The position numbers and the translations under genes were made by a program. From contig JAEYNX010000014.1 in assembly GCA_023412215.1 (NCBI GenBank), positions 349,204-413,203 on the forward strand: 64,000 bases of DNA, in the 5' to 3' direction. This DNA comes from Bacillota bacterium. GTDB lineage: Bacteria > Bacillota > Clostridia > Oscillospirales > Ruminococcaceae. The first letter of the stretch is position 1. Each line of letters opens with the position of its first letter. Under the pieces are notes generated by a model. That model saw nothing but the letters and a program-made list of their open reading frames with translations. It searched no databases and was not told where the DNA came from. Shown one piece after another: positions 26,591 to 34,774 of this stretch.

Positions 26591-27295
26591 CTATCTGTAG
26601 TAATTCATGCGCTTTTCAATGGTTTCCATAATCCACGCCACCACGTAGTTCATCACGTAGTAGAACACGCCCGCCGCCACGTACGGCACCACCGACACCT
26701 GTGCCGAGGCCAGCGCCTTTGCGGCGGTGAACATCTCGCTCACCGAGATTACCATCGCAAGCGAGGTGTCTTTAACGAGTGTGATGACCTCGTTGGTGAC
26801 CGAGGGCAGGATGCGCTTAGCCACCTGCGGCAGGATGATGCGCATAAAGGTTTGGCTTTTGCCAAAGCCCAGCACCTGCGCGGCCTCGTACTGCCCCGCC
26901 GGCATCGAGGCAATACCGCCGCGGTAGATCTCGGCGAAGTAGGCGGCATAGTTTAACACAAAGCCGATGATCACCGCGTAAAAGCGGTATTCGTTCGTGA
27001 TGCTTACGTGGAAGATATAATACGGGCCAAAGTATACCACCATGAGCTGCAGCATCAGCGGCGTGCCGCGCATGATCGATATGTAGATCTTCACAAGCCA
27101 GCGCACGATGCCGATTCTGGACATGCGCCCGAACGCAACCAGCAGCCCCAGCGGCAGCGAGAGAACAAGTGTGAGCACAAAGATCTCCAACGTGGTGAGC
27201 AGGCCCGTTGTGAGCTGGACGACCACCGCCTGAAGTTCGGGGGTCAAAAAGCCGCCCTGCGCGGCCAACAGCCCCGTTTTAACCGTTTCAAACAT
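26591..27295 (-). CDS. polar amino acid ABC transporter permease
   Basis: This 234-residue HisM/GlnP-type permease has about five membrane helices and the family coupling motif YEAAQVLGFGKSQTFMRIILPQVAKRILPSVTNE, together with the substrate-family segment IYISIMRGTPLMLQLMVVYFG. GAGGAAG stands before the ATG. A single permease gene implies a homodimeric channel. Confidence 0.93.
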   Translation of the reverse strand: MFETVKTGLLAAQGGFLTPELQAVVVQLTTGLLTTLEIFVLTLVLSLPLGLLVAFGRMSRIGIVRWLVKIYISIMRGTPLMLQLMVVYFGPYYIFHVSITNEYRFYAVIIGFVLNYAAYFAEIYRGGIASMPAGQYEAAQVLGFGKSQTFMRIILPQVAKRILPSVTNEVITLVKDTSLAMVISVSEMFTAAKALASAQVSVVPYVAAGVFYYVMNYVVAWIMETIEKRMNYYR

Positions 27296-27334
27296 CTTGC
27301 TTCCTCACTTTTTGCCGCTTGGCGGTTTCGTTTA

Positions 27335-28111
27335 TTACTTGCCGATGGTGGTGATATCCTTGCCGAACCAATCGCCCGAAATCTTGGCGAGGGTGCCGTC
27401 CTTGGCCATCTCGGTCAGGGTTTTCTCAACCTGATCGCGCAGAGCGGTGTTGCCCTTTTTAAAGCCAACGCCGAACTCCTCGGCGCCCACTACCTCGTCG
27501 AGCACCTTGTAGTTCTCGCCCTTTTTCTCTACCATGTAGCGCGCGACGATCTCATCCATTACCACGGCGTCCGCCGCGCCGGATTCCAGCTCCATCAGGG
27601 CGTTTAGGTTGGTATCGGTTTTAACAAGCTCCTTGGGCAGGCTCTTAAAGTCTGCGTTGCTGTCGATTGCGGTAAGGGCACTGGAATCCTCCTGCACCGC
27701 CACAACCTTGCCCTGGATGTCGGCAAAGGTATTGATGGTGGAATCCTTCATCACCACAACGATCTGGTTGTTGTTCATATAAGGCTTTGTCCATTCATAC
27801 TCGGTTTCACGGCCGTTGATGGTAAAGCCGTTCCATACGCAGTCGATGTTGCCGGTATCAAGCTCCATATCCTTGGAATCCCAGTCGATAGGCTGCAGTG
27901 TAACCTCCATACCCATGCGCTTGGCGGTCTCTTTTGCAAGGTCGATGTCGAAGCCCGTATAGGAGCCGTCCTCCGCCACAAAGCCCATGGGGGGGAACTC
28001 TTTATCAAACCCTACGGTAAAGGTTTTGTCGCCCGCGCCCTGCGCGCAACCGGGAAGAAGCAGTACCATCATAAGCACTGCCGCAATAAGTATAGAAACG
28101 CTCTTTCTCAT
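27335..28111 (-). CDS. polar amino acid ABC transporter substrate-binding lipoprotein
   Basis: This 258-residue binding protein has a signal peptide ending in lipobox L-L-P-G-C (Cys22). The mature part shows the SBP_bac_3 signature GFDIDLAKETAKRMG and the hinge region TINTFADIQGKVVAVQEDSSA. A GGAGGGT site precedes the ATG. It is the first gene of the operon, behind a clear promoter. The ligand cannot be identified. Confidence 0.93.
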   Translation of the reverse strand: MRKSVSILIAAVLMMVLLLPGCAQGAGDKTFTVGFDKEFPPMGFVAEDGSYTGFDIDLAKETAKRMGMEVTLQPIDWDSKDMELDTGNIDCVWNGFTINGRETEYEWTKPYMNNNQIVVVMKDSTINTFADIQGKVVAVQEDSSALTAIDSNADFKSLPKELVKTDTNLNALMELESGAADAVVMDEIVARYMVEKKGENYKVLDEVVGAEEFGVGFKKGNTALRDQVEKTLTEMAKDGTLAKISGDWFGKDITTIGK

Positions 28112-28190
28112 ATACTCTTACCCTCCAAAGCAGTTATGTAGTGCGCGGCCTTTACCCGTGCCGCGCAGCAGCGGGTTTTGCCGCTTTACT

Positions 28191-28220
28191 ATTGTAATAC
28201 ATTATCTTAGCAAAAGTCAA
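28191..28220 (-). promoter_or_regulatory. promoter of the amino acid importer operon
   Basis: On the minus strand TTGACT (28215-28220), 18 bases, then TACAAT (28191-28196). The 80-base leader contains a GC-rich hairpin (GCGCGGC..GCCGCGC, about 28141-28175) but no T-run after it. Confidence 0.7.
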
Positions 28221-28257
28221 TGCGCATCGAATAAAGCTGTAACGCCATAAGCAGTTA

Positions 28258-28290
28258 ATGAAAAAGCCGATAGCTTTTTCTATCGGCTTT
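28258..28290 (-). terminator. terminator of the VanW-domain gene
   Basis: AAAGCCGATAG / CTATCGGCTTT stem (28264-28290) followed on the minus strand by TTTTTCATT. The stem starts at the stop codon of the VanW-domain gene. Confidence 0.85.
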
Positions 28291-29165
28291 CATATGGACT
28301 TACGCAGCGATTCCTTGCTAACGGCATACGGCTGCTCCTTTGGTTTTATCTGCTCGGGCGGGATGAGGCTGTGGTCGTACAGCACCCGCGAGTGGTTTTG
28401 CAGAATCAGCTCAAGCGCGACCGTTTCGCCTGTTTCGCCGTCAATGGTGCGCTGATAGACCTTGCTCACACGGTAGTAGTCCTCCCCCTCTTTTACAAAG
28501 CCGTGCTCCTCTTCCTCAATGCGGTAGCGGTTCGGAAAGGGCCGCTGTGAGTGCAGCTCGCCGCAGAGGTCGGTTTCGTCCAGCCATATCCTTAGCTGAA
28601 CGGGCTGGTCGGTGGTATTTTTAAAGCGGTAATCCACATTTTTATAAAACACCGAGGTACCGGTGCCAAAGGGCACCCGCCTGCCGCTGTCGGGAAAAAC
28701 CGCATCGCTGTGGTGGTGCAGCTCGGTTACGGTAAGCGGGCTGTTGAGTACAAGCCAATGCACCATGTTGGCAAGCTGGCACAGCCCTCCGCCCACATCG
28801 GTCTTCGGGCTGCCCTTTACCAGTGTCATCCCCTCGCGGTAGCCCCGCCTAGCGGATACCCGGCCCACCGCTTTCCAAAACGAGAAGGTTTCGTCCGGAT
28901 ATATGATGAGGCCATTCACCCTTGCGGCGGCGATGGCCAGATTGTCTACCTTATTTCGCTGCAGGCGCATATCTACCCCTTCCAGCGCACGGAGCAGCAG
29001 GGAACGGTGGCCCTTTACGATGTTCTCAAGGCCTTGCGCGCTATGGGTATGAGCAAAGCGCTCGCCAGACAACAGATCCTTTATGTCCCGAAGCAGGTAC
29101 TCTTTATAAAGCGAGATGCGGTAGCAAAGCGGGCCATACTCGCAGAACAGCTTTCGCTTCTTCAT
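28290..29165 (-). CDS. VanW-family protein
   Basis: This 291-residue protein carries the VanW domain: LIIYPDETFSFWKAVGRVSARRGY, GGGLCQLANMVHWLVLNSPL and VFYKNVDYRFKNTTDQPVQLR. VanW is named from vancomycin-resistance clusters, but its biochemical role is unsettled, and chromosomal members without van genes, as here, are common in Clostridia. No signal peptide is evident. A GTG three codons earlier is an alternative start; GGGGTGA favours the ATG. Confidence 0.88.
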   Translation of the reverse strand: MKKRKLFCEYGPLCYRISLYKEYLLRDIKDLLSGERFAHTHSAQGLENIVKGHRSLLLRALEGVDMRLQRNKVDNLAIAAARVNGLIIYPDETFSFWKAVGRVSARRGYREGMTLVKGSPKTDVGGGLCQLANMVHWLVLNSPLTVTELHHHSDAVFPDSGRRVPFGTGTSVFYKNVDYRFKNTTDQPVQLRIWLDETDLCGELHSQRPFPNRYRIEEEEHGFVKEGEDYYRVSKVYQRTIDGETGETVALELILQNHSRVLYDHSLIPPEQIKPKEQPYAVSKESLRKSI

Positions 29166-29331
29166 TCCATTCACCCCACATAGGCTTAATAATCTAAATT
29201 ATTGAAAACAATCAATAATTTTGCAGATTCACATATGATTATATTTCAACTTACTTTGAATGCGATAACAAGCTTTATAGAGAGCGTCCGACCATGCGCC
29301 TTAATACCTTTTGCAAACCCAAACCTGCGGC

Positions 29332-29955
29332 TCACTTTTTGTTGCGGTAGTAAAAGATCGCCAGCTGCGTGCGGTCGCGCAGGTGCAGCTTTTCGAGGAT
29401 AACGCTGATGGCGTTGCGCACCGTGCCCTCGCCGAGGTAGAGCGCAGACGCAATCTCCTTGTTGCTCATGCCGTCGGCAATCAGGGTAAGAATCTCGGTC
29501 TCTTTTTCGGTAAGGCCGAAGGTGGCAAAGTCGGCCCTGGCGCTCCCCTGCATCAGCTGCGGCAGCTTCGCGACAATGTCCTCGCCGAATACCGTCTGCC
29601 CGCTGTTTACCGCCTGCAGGGCGGGTACGATGCTCTCGAAATTCTGCTTGAGGATATACCCCTTCGCGCCGATCTTCAGCGCGCGGATGATGTACTCATC
29701 GTCGGCAAAGGTGGTTAAAAACAGAATCTTCGCCGCGGGGTGGGCCTTGAGTATCACCTCCGCCGCCTCCAGCCCCGTCATGTTGTCCATGCGGATATCC
29801 ATGAGCAGGATGTCGGGCAAAAGGCGCTCATACAGGGATATCGCCTCCCTGCCGTTGCCGCCCGTACCCGCGACCTGTACGCTGCCCGTCGCTTCCACGA
29901 TGGTCTTCAGGGACAGGCTCACCAGCCTGTCGTCGTCTACAATTACAATCTTCAC
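29332..29955 (-). CDS. NarL/LuxR-type response regulator
   Basis: This 207-residue regulator has an N-terminal receiver (I-V-D-D-D at 5-9, phospho-acceptor Asp in LLMDIRM near residue 53, Lys in YILKQ) and a C-terminal LuxR-type helix-turn-helix (LTEKETEILTLIADGMSNKEIASALYL). It pairs with the histidine kinase 50 bases upstream. The ABC-2 exporter divergent from the kinase is the likely target, as in LiaRS- or YdfHI-like systems. Confidence 0.93.
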   Translation of the reverse strand: MKIVIVDDDRLVSLSLKTIVEATGSVQVAGTGGNGREAISLYERLLPDILLMDIRMDNMTGLEAAEVILKAHPAAKILFLTTFADDEYIIRALKIGAKGYILKQNFESIVPALQAVNSGQTVFGEDIVAKLPQLMQGSARADFATFGLTEKETEILTLIADGMSNKEIASALYLGEGTVRNAISVILEKLHLRDRTQLAIFYYRNKK

Positions 29956-30005
29956 CGCGTTCCCCTCCCGCTTTACCGGTATACCCGCCCACTTATCAAA
30001 AGCCC

Positions 30006-31073
30006 TTACGTTTTCGCCTTGGGTACCGAGACAAACAGCTCAAAACCCTTCTGATGCGTGATATGCAGTATCCCGCTAAGGCCGTCCACCCTGTCCTTGA
30101 TATTCTTAAGGCCCAGCCCCTCGTCGTGCGGCTGCGGTTCTTTGGTGCCGTTATCGCGCACAATCAGCTGGTAGAGCGCGGGGTGCTCCCGGATAATCAT
30201 CTGCACCTGCGTGGCGTTGGAATGCCGCGCCACGTTGGCAAGCGCCTCTTTGATAATTAAGATAAACGCGTATTTGATCGCCCGTTCGGGGCTTTCCTGC
30301 ACATCGTACTCAAAGGATACCGGGCAGAAGCGAAAGCCCTCGGCAAGCGCCTGCACCTCGGCAAACAGGTCTATTGATTCGTCGTGCAGGTTGTGTATAC
30401 TCTTTCGCACGCCGTCCATCCCACGCGAAAGGGTGCTTTTAAGCTGCTCCAGGCTCTCGCGCTGGGTATCGTCTTTACAGGTGGCAAGCAGTGCCCCGAG
30501 CTGAAGGATGGCACTGGAGAGCAGGTGCCCCACGGTGTCGTGCATCTCGCGCGCGATGCGGTTGCGCTCGTGCAGGGTGGCGAGGTTCACCTCATAATCC
30601 TGCTTTTCAAGCAGTTCCTTGTTCTTCTCCTGCAGGCTGAGCGAGAGCTCCTTTGCGCTGTCGCGCAATGCGATATACTCGCTTTTCTGTCTTTCAAGCT
30701 GCAGGGTCTGGCGCTTCATCAGGTAAGCCAGCGCACAGTAGCCGGTAATAAGCACAACGGCAGGCACGCCGGACGCGCTTACCTGCGCACCCAGCGGCAC
30801 CAGCGCCAGCAGCACAAGCCACCTCGGCTTCATATAGACGATCTCGTAACAGATAAGCGGCAGGAAATACAGGGCCTCCCTATAAAAGATGCACAACGAT
30901 ACATAGCCTATGAAAAACACTACGCGAATGAAGGGATGATTGACATATTCGCACAGCGAGGCAATCGATACGGCGATAATCACCCACACCACGGCATAGC
31001 CGCCATAGTTTACCGGAAGATATGCCGCCATGCAGAGCACAAAGAGGATGATCTTATTGAAAAGCCCGTTCAT
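30006..31073 (-). CDS. sensor histidine kinase (HisKA_3 type)
   Basis: This 355-residue membrane kinase has about five or six hydrophobic segments in residues 1-125 with very short loops, so it probably senses in or near the membrane. A coiled coil (about 125-165) is followed by the phosphorylation motif REMHDTVGHLL and a HATPase domain with N-box NVARHSNA and G-box GLGLKNIKDRV. A GGGAGG site precedes the ATG. It is divergent from the ABC-2 exporter genes. Confidence 0.92.
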   Translation of the reverse strand: MNGLFNKIILFVLCMAAYLPVNYGGYAVVWVIIAVSIASLCEYVNHPFIRVVFFIGYVSLCIFYREALYFLPLICYEIVYMKPRWLVLLALVPLGAQVSASGVPAVVLITGYCALAYLMKRQTLQLERQKSEYIALRDSAKELSLSLQEKNKELLEKQDYEVNLATLHERNRIAREMHDTVGHLLSSAILQLGALLATCKDDTQRESLEQLKSTLSRGMDGVRKSIHNLHDESIDLFAEVQALAEGFRFCPVSFEYDVQESPERAIKYAFILIIKEALANVARHSNATQVQMIIREHPALYQLIVRDNGTKEPQPHDEGLGLKNIKDRVDGLSGILHITHQKGFELFVSVPKAKT

Positions 31074-31108
31074 GTTCGCGGCACCTCCCTCTTAATAATT
31101 CCAGTAAA

Positions 31109-31137
31109 ATACTAACATAAAATCCGCCCCGCTACAA
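31109..31137 (-). promoter_or_regulatory. promoter of the two-component system
   Basis: On the minus strand TTGTAG (31132-31137), 17 bases, then TAGTAT (31109-31114), about 36 bases before the kinase start. Confidence 0.5.
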
Positions 31138-31195
31138 CCGGTTTCGCCGGTACCGCCGCGAAATGCGCTAAAAATAACTTTGTCACCGAGGGTAT

Positions 31196-31325
31196 TATAC
31201 TAAATTCCATTTGAAAGGGGATAAAATCCCCTTCTAGGCTTTTAGCCGCCGAATCACCATTCAATATTCACCCGCCAAAGGCGGGGTTTAAAAAGCGATA
31301 AAATCGCTTTTTAAAAGAAGAATGA
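31196..31325. repeat. second palindromic element family, copy 2
   Basis: In plus-strand order: TAAATTCCATTTGAAA, a GGGGATAAAATCCCC palindrome, TTTTAGCCGCCGAAT, a CCCGCCAAAGGCGGG palindrome, AAAGCGATAAAATCGCTTTTT and GAAGAATG. The order TAAATTCCA - GCCGCCGAAT - CCGCCAAAGGCGG - GAAGAATG matches copy 1 at 11.4 kb. It fills most of the divergent gap 31,074-31,441, which has no gene. Confidence 0.65.
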
Positions 31326-31441
31326 TTATTACATTTGTCACGCTGAAACGGGAGGCGGTTCACTGCAAAAGCCGTGCGCAATGCCTTACAATAAAGACAC
31401 AAACAAAAGGTATTGATAGACTGGAAAGGAATGTATCTTCT

Positions 31442-32374
31442 ATGGTAGTAAAGGTAGAAAACCTTGTAAAAAGGTACGGCAACCTGATAGCGCTCGACCA
31501 CCTCGGTCTGGAGGTGCAGGAAGGCGAGGTATTCGGCCTGCTCGGCCCCAACGGCTCGGGCAAAACCACGGCCATCAACTGTATCCTCTCCCTTTTAAAA
31601 TACGACAAGGGAAACATTGAGGTATTCGGCAAGCCCATGAGCCCCACGGCGTACGACCTTAAGCGCGACATCGGCATCATCCTGCAGAATGTGGCGGTGT
31701 TTGAGGAGCTGACGGTGTTTGAAAACATCAACTACTTCTGCGGGCTGTATATAAGCGACAAGTTAAAGCGCGCGCAGCTGGTGGATGAGGCGATAGACTT
31801 TGTAGGGCTCAATGACTTTCGCAAGTTCTACCCCAAAAAGCTCAGCGGCGGTTTGCTGCGCCGCTTAAACATCGCCTGCGGCATCGCCCACAAGCCGAAG
31901 CTCATCATTCTGGATGAACCCACCGTGGCGGTAGACCCCCAGAGCCGCAACAGCATTCTGGAGGGGATACAGAAGCTCAACCGCCAAGGTACCACGGTGA
32001 TCTACACCTCGCATTACATGGAGGAGGTAGAGCAGATCTGCACGCGTATCGCCATCATGGATAAAGGCAAGATCGTGGCTATGGGCACCAAGGAAGACCT
32101 CAAGGGAATGATTAAAACCGGCGAAAAGATTACGGTGGAGATCTACGGTGCCGAGTGCGCACAAACCGCCGGTATCAAATCCATCCCCGGCGTGAGCTCG
32201 GTGGAATGCTCCGACAGCATACTGGTGGTGAAGTCGCAGCGCGGCAAGAACAACCTTACCGAGGTGCTGGATTACCTAAAGCAGCACCACATCGGCTACG
32301 GCAGAATCTTCTGCGAGCTGCCCACCTTAAACGACGTTTTCCTGGAGATTACCGGAAAACAGCTTCGTGATTGA
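31442..32374 (+). CDS. ABC-2 type exporter ATP-binding protein
   Basis: This 310-residue ATPase belongs to the drug/antibiotic exporter group (CcmA/DrrA-like). Walker A G-P-N-G-S-G-K-T is at 35-42, and Walker B is LIILDEPTVAVDP. The signature reads L-S-G-G-L-L-R-R rather than the commoner LSGGMxRR, still within family variation. The frame is open 40 codons upstream, but VVKVENLVKRYG marks the usual start. Two permease genes follow in the same operon. Confidence 0.93.
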   Translation: MVVKVENLVKRYGNLIALDHLGLEVQEGEVFGLLGPNGSGKTTAINCILSLLKYDKGNIEVFGKPMSPTAYDLKRDIGIILQNVAVFEELTVFENINYFCGLYISDKLKRAQLVDEAIDFVGLNDFRKFYPKKLSGGLLRRLNIACGIAHKPKLIILDEPTVAVDPQSRNSILEGIQKLNRQGTTVIYTSHYMEEVEQICTRIAIMDKGKIVAMGTKEDLKGMIKTGEKITVEIYGAECAQTAGIKSIPGVSSVECSDSILVVKSQRGKNNLTEVLDYLKQHHIGYGRIFCELPTLNDVFLEITGKQLRD

Positions 32375-32394
32375 CGCAAAAGGAGGAACCGAGC

Positions 32395-33540
32395 ATGTTT
32401 TTGCATATCTTTGTAAACCGCATTAAATGCATTACCCGCGACCGTCAGACCATGTTCTGGACGGCGGTGTTCCCCCTGCTGCTGGCTACCCTGTTTGGCC
32501 TTGCCTTCTCAAACCTTTCCGCCGACGAAACCTTTAAGCAGGTGCCGGTCGCAGTGGTGGATAACAGCGTATACCGAGAGAATGCCGCCCTTCAAACAGC
32601 GTTGGAAGGTGTTTCGGGCAGCGGGGAGGATAAGCTTTTTACACTCACCACCTGTGAGGAGGAAAAGGCCGCCGAACTGCTGCAGAGCGGCGAGATCAAG
32701 GGGTATATCATCCCGCTGCCCGAGAACGGGCTGCGCGTGATGGTAAAGGAATCGGGCATCTCGCAAACCATTCTAAAATCCTTTGCCGACCATTACCTGC
32801 AGGTAAGCTCCGCTTACGGCAATATCCTTGCGCAAAACCCGGCGGCGCTGCAGGCGCTTACCGAGGCCCCGTATGAAGAGGTCAACTACTTGAAGGAGAC
32901 CCCCGCCGGCGCCTCCGCCCCCGATAATACGGTGGTGTATTACTTCGCCCTGATTGCCATGGCCTGCCTTTACGGCGCCTTTCAGGGGATGAATGAGGTC
33001 ACAGCGGTGCAGGCCAACCAAAGCTACGCGGGTGCGCGCGTAAACTTGGCACCCGTGCACAAGATGAAGGTGTTCGGCTACTCGCTGCTTGCCGCGACAC
33101 TGATACAGATTCTTTCTATTCTGCTATTGATCGGCTACCTGCGCTTTGTGTTGGGCGTACAGTTCGGCGATAAGTTCGGCTTTGTGATACTGGCCGCTGT
33201 GGCGGGCAGCTGTGTGGGCGTCGCCTACGGCGCCGTGGTGGGCGCGCTGTTAAAAAAGAGCGAAGGCCTTAAAACCGCGGCCATTATCGGGCTTTCGATG
33301 ATCTTCTCCTTCCTCGCGGGGCTGATGTACCGGGATATGAAGTACATCGTCGCCAAGAACGCGCCCCTCCTCTCCTACCTAAACCCCGCCAACCTCATTG
33401 CAGACGCCTATTATTCGCTCTACTACTACGATACGCTGGACCGCTACCTCTTAAACATCGGCCTGCTCTTTGCCTTTTCGGCGGTCTTATTTTTAATCGT
33501 CTACTTTGTTATGAGGAGGCAGAAGTATGCAAGCCTTTAA
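32395..33540 (+). CDS. ABC-2 type exporter permease (first)
   Basis: This 381-residue membrane protein has the ABC2_membrane_3 layout: one N-terminal helix (about 17-38), a large extracytoplasmic loop (about 40-190), then five helices (for example YYFALIAMACLYGAF, ILSILLLIGYLRFVL, LLNIGLLFAFSAVLFLIVYFVM). AAAGGAGGA 7 bases before the ATG decides the start; the frame opens earlier. It ends 14 bases inside the next gene. Confidence 0.9.
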   Translation: MFLHIFVNRIKCITRDRQTMFWTAVFPLLLATLFGLAFSNLSADETFKQVPVAVVDNSVYRENAALQTALEGVSGSGEDKLFTLTTCEEEKAAELLQSGEIKGYIIPLPENGLRVMVKESGISQTILKSFADHYLQVSSAYGNILAQNPAALQALTEAPYEEVNYLKETPAGASAPDNTVVYYFALIAMACLYGAFQGMNEVTAVQANQSYAGARVNLAPVHKMKVFGYSLLAATLIQILSILLLIGYLRFVLGVQFGDKFGFVILAAVAGSCVGVAYGAVVGALLKKSEGLKTAAIIGLSMIFSFLAGLMYRDMKYIVAKNAPLLSYLNPANLIADAYYSLYYYDTLDRYLLNIGLLFAFSAVLFLIVYFVMRRQKYASL

Positions 33541-34681
33541 GGTCTTCTTTAAAGTCATACGCCGCAATTTAACATCGATTTTAATCTATATAGCAGTTTT
33601 TCTGATACTGGCAGTCGCATCGACCTTTTTTGGCAACCCGCAGCGAATGGTGAACTTTGAGGGCACGAAGAGCCCCATTGTTATTATCAACGAGGACAGC
33701 GCCTCCCCCTTTACGCGGGGGCTGGTGGATTACCTCAGCGAGAACGCGCAGATTATGACGATTGAAACCGACAAGCAAAGCCTGCAGGACGCGCTGTTCT
33801 TTAGAGAGGTGGAGTATATCCTGCGCATTCCGAACGGGTTTGCGGAAGACTTTTTAGCCGGGGACACTGACGCGCTGCTGGAGAAAACCACGGTCCCCGA
33901 CTCGTTTGCCTCCGTACAGCTGGACTTTATGGTAACGCGTTATTTAAACCTCGCGGCCACCTATACAAAGGCCCTGCCCGATGTGACCCAGCCTGAGCTG
34001 GTGCAGGATATTCGCAAAGACTTAAGCCAAGGCGCCGAAATAACGCTCACCGTACCGGAGGCGGCAGCCGCAGACAGCAACGCCTACAACTACTTTATCT
34101 ACCTCGCCTACTCGCTGATGGCGGTGATGGTGCTGGGGGTTACCACCATTATGATGGTGTTTAACAAGTTGGACCTCAAACGGCGCAACCTTGCCTCCCC
34201 CATGAAAAGCCTCAGCTTAAACCTGCAGCTCGTACTCGGCAATGTGGTATATTCGCTGATCGTATGGGGCGTGTTGGGGGTTGTCGCCTACCTCCTCTTC
34301 CCGCAGGCGATGAACATTTCAAACGCGCCGCTGCTGCTGGCAAACGCGCTGGTGTACACCCTTGTGTGCCTGAGCATCAGCTTCTTCATTGGCAATCTCA
34401 TCAAGAGCCGGGGCGCGCAGCAGGCGGTTGCCAACGTGCTCTCGCTGGGGCTGTGCTTTATCAGCGGTGTGTTTGTGCCGCAGGAGCTATTAGGTAAGAC
34501 GGTGATGAGCCTTGCCAGCTTCACCCCCACCTACTGGTATGTAAAGAACATCATAAACCTAAAATCCGCCTCCGGCCTGCTGCCGGTCACCTACGGCATC
34601 CTCATCCAGCTCGGGTTCGCGGTGGCTTTCCTCATCCTCTCGCTGGTGGTGGCAAAGCAAAAGAGCGTGTCAAACGGGTAA
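33527..34681 (+). CDS. ABC-2 type exporter permease (second)
   Basis: This 384-residue membrane protein has the same topology as the previous gene: one N-terminal helix (about 16-33), a loop to about 185, then a five-helix bundle. It overlaps the upstream gene by 14 bases and has its own GAGGAGG site inside it, indicating coupled translation. The pair probably forms a heterodimeric channel. The substrate, perhaps an antimicrobial peptide or lipid, is unknown. Confidence 0.9.
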   Translation: MQAFKVFFKVIRRNLTSILIYIAVFLILAVASTFFGNPQRMVNFEGTKSPIVIINEDSASPFTRGLVDYLSENAQIMTIETDKQSLQDALFFREVEYILRIPNGFAEDFLAGDTDALLEKTTVPDSFASVQLDFMVTRYLNLAATYTKALPDVTQPELVQDIRKDLSQGAEITLTVPEAAAADSNAYNYFIYLAYSLMAVMVLGVTTIMMVFNKLDLKRRNLASPMKSLSLNLQLVLGNVVYSLIVWGVLGVVAYLLFPQAMNISNAPLLLANALVYTLVCLSISFFIGNLIKSRGAQQAVANVLSLGLCFISGVFVPQELLGKTVMSLASFTPTYWYVKNIINLKSASGLLPVTYGILIQLGFAVAFLILSLVVAKQKSVSNG

Positions 34682-34716
34682 GTATAGCCGTATATCGGTT
34701 CCATAGAATAAGATAT

Positions 34717-34761
34717 AAAAAGGCCCGCAGAGGTGACGAATCAACCCCTGCGGACCTTTTT
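34717..34761. terminator. bidirectional terminator between the exporter and glgA
   Basis: AAAAAGG-CCGCAG-GG arm (34717-34732) pairs with CC-CTGCGG-CCTTTTT (34745-34761), with one mismatch per segment. It has T-runs on both strands and lies between convergent operons. Confidence 0.8.
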
Positions 34762-34774
34762 GCATACATCCAAT

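Noticed and set aside
28112..28190. GC-rich hairpin leader of the amino acid importer considered as a riboswitch or T-box
   Set aside because: The leader is only 80 bases, lacks a T-box core and has no terminator T-run after the hairpin.
28290..29165. Vancomycin-resistance locus because of the VanW domain
   Set aside because: No vanA/H/X/S/R partners are nearby; lone VanW-domain proteins are common in Clostridia.
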